From positions 62,001 to 126,000 of the forward strand of contig JBKPDF010000010.1 of NCBI GenBank assembly GCA_046727735.1: a stretch of DNA of 64,000 bases. Direction: 5' to 3'. Each line of letters opens with the position of its first letter. Within the stretch, counting starts at the first letter, position 1. Source of the stretch: AP-16 sp046727735. GTDB taxonomy: Bacteria; Pseudomonadota; Alphaproteobacteria; Rhizobiales; Xanthobacteraceae. Made by a program: the position numbers and the translations under genes. This document shows positions 60,531 to 64,000 of this stretch, piece after piece. The notes beneath the pieces were generated by a model. The model saw only the letters and a program-made list of their open reading frames with translations. It was not told the DNA's origin and did no database searches.

Positions 60531-61253
60531 GTGCTGCGCTCGGTCGCGTTCAACGCCGCGTTCTATCTGACGCTCGTGATCTACCTCGTCGTCGCATTGC
60601 TGGCGCTGCCGTTCCGGCGACACGTGATGCTCGGGATCGCCAAGTCCTGGGGCCGGACGAATCTGCGGCTGCTGCGCGCGATTTGCGGGACCGAGGTGGA
60701 ATGGCGCGGTCTCGAAAAGATTCCGCCGGGCGCCTTGATCGTCGCCGCCAAGCACCAGTCGATCTGGGAGACGTTTGCGCTGATCGCGTTGTTCACGGAC
60801 CCCACCTTCATCGTCAAGCGCGAGCTGATGTGGATCCCGGTGTTCGGCTGGTGCATGTGGCGCGCCGACATGATCGCCGTCGACCGCGGCGCCGGATCGC
60901 AGGCGATGTTCGCAATGATCGATCGGGCGAAATTCGAGATCGGCCGCGGCCGGCAGATCATCATTTTTCCTGAAGGCACGCGCCGGGCTGCCGGCGCGTC
61001 GCCCGCTTACAAATTCGGGGTCGCCAAGCTCTATGCGGCAACCGGCGTGCCGTGCCTGCCGATCGCGCTCAACTCCGGCCTGGTGTGGCCTCGCCGCTCG
61101 TTCCTGCGCTATCCGGGCGTGGTTCGCGTGGAAATTCTCGATCCGATCCCGTCCGGGGTTCCGGCCGATGCTTTTTTCGCCCGCCTGCAGCACGAGATCG
61201 AGACCGCGACCGCGCGATTGCTGGTCGAAGGAGGGGAGTCGCACTCCCGATGA
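60531..61253 (+). CDS. plsC: 1-acyl-sn-glycerol-3-phosphate acyltransferase
   Basis: A 240-residue acyltransferase that makes phosphatidic acid at the inner membrane. Motif I is HQSIWET (H-x4-E, a variant of H-x4-D common in alphaproteobacterial members), motif III is FPEGTRRA, and motif IV is LPIALNSG. One N-terminal helix follows the start. GTG at 60531 has GGGG five bases upstream; the ATG at 60450 would overlap ydcF by 35 bases. It closes the ftsE-ftsX-ydcF-plsC run. Confidence 0.92.
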   Translation: MLRSVAFNAAFYLTLVIYLVVALLALPFRRHVMLGIAKSWGRTNLRLLRAICGTEVEWRGLEKIPPGALIVAAKHQSIWETFALIALFTDPTFIVKRELMWIPVFGWCMWRADMIAVDRGAGSQAMFAMIDRAKFEIGRGRQIIIFPEGTRRAAGASPAYKFGVAKLYAATGVPCLPIALNSGLVWPRRSFLRYPGVVRVEILDPIPSGVPADAFFARLQHEIETATARLLVEGGESHSR

Positions 61254-61326
61254 CACCTCGCATCGCACGGACCTGATGCGACCAGGGGTCGGGGCCCCGG
61301 TTCCGAGGTGCTCGTGCTGGTGTGTG

Positions 61327-61908
61327 CTACGGGATCGCGCCCGCCCTGTGGGTCTCGTGCAAGCCGTGCAGGCGCTCCGCCAATAAATGCAGGTCGCGGT
61401 CGCGGAAGCCGAGCGCCTCGAGCGCTTTCACGGTCGCGAGCACGTAATCGCGGTTCGCTCCCGAGCGGCCATGACCCTGGCGCACGTAATGCAGCTGGGA
61501 AGCCAGATCGAGCTCGCCGGCGTACTGCGGATGCGAGCGGTCGACGACGAAGCAAAGCGCCTGTACCCGGCGGCGCGGATCGCCTTCGAGCAACACCGGC
61601 CGCATGGTTTCGCGATACACCGCCGTCACCTGCTCGCGCTCGCGCAGGTAGCCGATCGTGGTGTCGCGATCCTTGGCGGCGATGCGGTAGGCGATGCCGC
61701 GGCAGGTTCCGCCGCGATCGAGCCCGAGCACGAGGCCAGGCCGCTCCGGCGTGCCGCGATGCACGTGCGAGAGCACGCAGAGCGCGCGATGCGCGCCATA
61801 GAGCCGGGCCGACACGCGCTCCAGGAAAGAAAACCCGGGCCGCCACATCAGCGAGCCATAGGCGAAGACCCAAAGCTCTTCGGTTTTGCCGGAACGTGAA
61901 GCTCCCAT
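61327..61908 (-). CDS. gamma-glutamylcyclotransferase, ChaC-like
   Basis: A 193-residue protein with the glycine-rich substrate loop FAYGSLMWRPGF (YGSL motif, residues 15-26) and a catalytic Glu in the following region (around YLREREQ). ChaC enzymes split glutathione into 5-oxoproline and Cys-Gly. The sequence is complete. It is convergent with plsC and divergent from the DUF2125 gene. Control signals are not evident. Confidence 0.92.
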   Translation of the reverse strand: MGASRSGKTEELWVFAYGSLMWRPGFSFLERVSARLYGAHRALCVLSHVHRGTPERPGLVLGLDRGGTCRGIAYRIAAKDRDTTIGYLREREQVTAVYRETMRPVLLEGDPRRRVQALCFVVDRSHPQYAGELDLASQLHYVRQGHGRSGANRDYVLATVKALEALGFRDRDLHLLAERLHGLHETHRAGAIP

Positions 61909-62132
61909 GAGGGGCGGGATGCAGCCTGGCGGGAAAGGATCGAATTCGCTAACAGGTCAACGGGGGCGAGGCAATCGGCGGCAAATCCCGGCCCGCCGAA
62001 TCGCACGCGACCGGCAACGCCTTACCCCGGTTCCGGTCACCGCCTCCGGGCAGGGCAATGGATAAGCTTTCGGTGGGCCGAAACTCGCCCAACTGCCTTG
62101 CTGGGGCCACATCTTCCACCGATGGAACCCCG

Positions 62133-63188
62133 ATGACGCCTCGCCATCCCGATTCCCGCCGATCCTGGCAGGTGATCCTGCCGTTCGCGCTGTTCGTGGC
62201 ACTGGCCGCCGGCTGGACCGCCTTGTGGTTTCATGCCTCGTCGATGGCGCAGGCTTCGATTGCCGCTTGGCGCATGCGGGAAGCCCAGCTCGGACGCATC
62301 TACACCTGCGCGACCGAGAATCTCGGCGGCTTTCCGTTCCGCATCGAGGTGCGGTGCATGCAGGCCGGAGCGCAGATGCGCAGCACCGATCCCCCGTTCG
62401 TGGTCAGCGCCAAGGATCTTGTGGTGGTCGCGCAGGTCTACCGGCCGAATCTGTTGATCGCCGAAGTGGAGGCGCCGCTCACCTTCGAGGCTCCGACCAG
62501 CGGGGTCGCGCTCGTAGCGGATTGGACGCTGGCGCAGACGAGCGTACGCGGACTGCCGCCGACGCCGGAGCGCGTCTCGATTGCGGTCGACCAGTTCCGG
62601 CTCGAGCAGAAGACCCAGGGCGATTCACAGATCCTGCTGACCGCCAAGCATCTCGAAATTCACGCCAGGATGGATCCTGCCTCGACTCCCGGCCGGCCGG
62701 TGCTGGATTTGGCGGCCCGCTTGAGCGACGCGGCCTTGCCGGCCGCGGGCTCGCTTCTGCCGCAGCCGGTCGATTTCGAGGCCAGCGCGGTTCTGAGCGG
62801 GCTCAAGGACCTCGCGCCGAAATCCGTTCCGGCGATGCTGAGCCAGCTGCAGACAGCCGGCGGGCGACTCGAGATCGAGCATGCGCGGCTACGACGCGGC
62901 GACATGATCGCCGTCGGGGCGGGGAACCTCGGGCTCAGTCCGCAAGGTCGCCTCGACGGCACGCTGCGCATGACGATCGCCGGGTTCGACCTCGATATGC
63001 TCAAACCGCTGTTTCCCGGCCTGAAAATCTCGGGCTCGCTCGGCGGCATGGGAACGAGCCTGCTCGGGTTACTGGGTGAGCCCGCCGAACTCGAGGGTCG
63101 GCGCGCGGTTCGCATGCCGCTGCGGTTCGTCGATGGGGCGGTGTCGCTCGGACCGCTCGCGCTCGGCCGCACCGCACCGCTCTATTGA
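62133..63188 (+). CDS. DUF2125 domain-containing envelope protein
   Basis: A 351-residue protein conserved in alphaproteobacteria, of unknown function. One N-terminal helix (WQVILPFALFVALAAGWTALWF) acts as anchor or signal. The remainder is beta-rich and contains two cysteines in CATENLGGFPFRIEVRC, a typical DUF2125 stretch (GGFPFRIE). The ATG at 62133 is chosen because the helix follows directly; an ATG at 62058 adds 25 residues without homology. It is convergent with tyrC. Confidence 0.88.
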   Translation: MTPRHPDSRRSWQVILPFALFVALAAGWTALWFHASSMAQASIAAWRMREAQLGRIYTCATENLGGFPFRIEVRCMQAGAQMRSTDPPFVVSAKDLVVVAQVYRPNLLIAEVEAPLTFEAPTSGVALVADWTLAQTSVRGLPPTPERVSIAVDQFRLEQKTQGDSQILLTAKHLEIHARMDPASTPGRPVLDLAARLSDAALPAAGSLLPQPVDFEASAVLSGLKDLAPKSVPAMLSQLQTAGGRLEIEHARLRRGDMIAVGAGNLGLSPQGRLDGTLRMTIAGFDLDMLKPLFPGLKISGSLGGMGTSLLGLLGEPAELEGRRAVRMPLRFVDGAVSLGPLALGRTAPLY

Positions 63189-63207
63189 CCACTCAGGATG
63201 CGCGGGC

Positions 63208-64000
63208 CTACTCGCCGTCGGCCGCATAGGGCCGTGGCAACGGTGCGAGCGGCAGGGCCGGATGGGGGCGGCCGAAATCCGGCGCGCCGGAATCTTGGCC
63301 GAGCGCGACGATGCCGCGGCGGATCGCACGCGTGCGCGTGAACAGCTCGAACAGCGCCTCGCCGTCCGCCCAACGGATCGCTCTCGCCAGTGCCGCAAGG
63401 TCTTCGTTGAACCTGCCGAGCATCTCCAGCACCGCGTCGCGGTTGGCCAGAAATACGTCGCGCCACATGGTCGGGTCGGACGCGGCGATGCGGGTGAAAT
63501 CGCGAAAGCCGCCGGCGGAAAATTTCATCACTTCGGAGCGGGTCACGGTCTCGAGGTCGTCCGCCGTGCCCACGATCGTGTAGGCGATGAGATGCGGCAC
63601 GTGACTGGTAATGGCGAGCACCAGGTCGTGATGCTCGGCCGACATGATCTCCACGTTCGAGCCCAGTGCCTCCCAGAACGTCGAAAGTCGCGCAACCGCG
63701 GCCGGATCGGCAGCTTCGGGCGGCGTGAGGATGCACCAGCGATTGACGAACAGCTCGGCAAAGCCGGCGTCGGGTCCGGAATATTCGGTGCCGGCGACCG
63801 GGTGCGCCGGCACGAAATGCACGCCGGCGGGAAGGTGAGGGGTCATGTCGCGCACGACCTGAGCCTTCACCGAGCCCACGTCCGAGACGATCGCGCCGGC
63901 CCCGACCTGCGGTCCGATCTCGGCGGCAACGGCACCGCATTGGCCGACCGGAACGCAGACGATCACGAGATCGGCGTCCTTGACGGCGGCAGCATTGGTG
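63208..64000 (-). CDS. tyrC: prephenate/arogenate dehydrogenase, 5' end outside window
   Basis: At least 264 residues are visible; the frame runs past base 64000. The NAD domain is truncated (DADLVIVCVPVGQCGAVAAEI remains). The catalytic part has VSDVGSVKAQVV, HFVPAHPVAGTEYSGPDAGF with the key His, and TSHVPHLIAYTIVGTA. It makes tyrosine from arogenate or prephenate. The C-terminus ends in a Pro-rich tail (PHPALPLAPLPRPYAADG). The GTG at 63966 is internal, not the start. Confidence 0.93.
   Translation of the reverse strand, partial: TNAAAVKDADLVIVCVPVGQCGAVAAEIGPQVGAGAIVSDVGSVKAQVVRDMTPHLPAGVHFVPAHPVAGTEYSGPDAGFAELFVNRWCILTPPEAADPAAVARLSTFWEALGSNVEIMSAEHHDLVLAITSHVPHLIAYTIVGTADDLETVTRSEVMKFSAGGFRDFTRIAASDPTMWRDVFLANRDAVLEMLGRFNEDLAALARAIRWADGEALFELFTRTRAIRRGIVALGQDSGAPDFGRPHPALPLAPLPRPYAADGE

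Overview
The window reads as a chromosomal segment of an alphaproteobacterium of the order Hyphomicrobiales (Rhizobiales), closest in style to the Bradyrhizobium / Rhodopseudomonas / Pseudolabrys branch. The evidence is uniformly high GC, the order tlpA-argH-lptM-lysA-TIGR02302, a MeaA/Ccr ethylmalonyl-CoA pathway cluster, an EcfG-type promoter, a CtrA-type TTAA-N7-TTAA site before ftsEX, and the dispersed hairpin repeats typical of that branch. No rRNA, phage, IS element or CRISPR array is visible. One tRNA, tRNA-Leu(CAA), is present.

Layout. 1-4.2 kb: the end of a SAF-domain oxidoreductase, a dienelactone hydrolase and an S9 peptidase. 4.3-11.3 kb: a complete branched-chain-amino-acid-type ABC transporter (livHMGF, then a periplasmic binding protein) interrupted by an acyl-CoA synthetase, a layout common for uptake and CoA activation of aromatic or fatty carboxylates. 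11.4-18.8 kb: DMT exporter, glucarate dehydratase (gudD), 4-OT-like tautomerase, TolA-like protein, LysR regulator divergent from a MATE exporter, tRNA-Leu and dsbB. 18.9-22 kb: HNH nuclease, an esterase, an AlkA-type glycosylase and gluQRS.

22.2-33.2 kb is the most coherent block. meaA (ethylmalonyl-CoA mutase) with a small membrane gene diverges from ccr (crotonyl-CoA carboxylase/reductase). After a vapBC module and brkB come mcd (methylsuccinyl-CoA dehydrogenase), a HIG1-like membrane protein, a PduO-type cobalamin adenosyltransferase, etfBA and 3-hydroxybutyryl-CoA dehydrogenase. Together these cover much of the ethylmalonyl-CoA route of acetyl-CoA assimilation, the electron acceptor of Mcd and the B12 cofactor supply for the mutase.

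33-42 kb: tlpA divergent from argH-lptM-lysA, a TIGR02302/DUF4175 protein, a cupin and a cytochrome P450. 41.7-47.8 kb looks degraded: a frameshifted small gene, then an oligopeptide/dipeptide ABC operon in which the binding-protein gene carries one frameshift, the first permease gene two, and one ATPase has an altered Walker A motif. 48-57.6 kb: SDR, glycosyltransferase, single-domain response regulator, a small gene behind an exact EcfG-type promoter, GFA protein, FAD oxidoreductase with an HxlR regulator, an adenylate cyclase/TPR protein, a universal stress protein and a Kef-type antiporter. 58-64 kb: ftsE-ftsX-ydcF-plsC, ChaC-like cyclotransferase, DUF2125 protein and the start-truncated arogenate/prephenate dehydrogenase.

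The best leads for follow-up are the vapBC module bracketed by a 31-bp direct repeat derived from the brkB 3' end, the decaying Opp operon, shared TGC-N3/4-GCA motifs in front of ethylmalonyl-CoA pathway genes, the EcfG-driven small-protein family, and a composite double-hairpin repeat present in four full copies.
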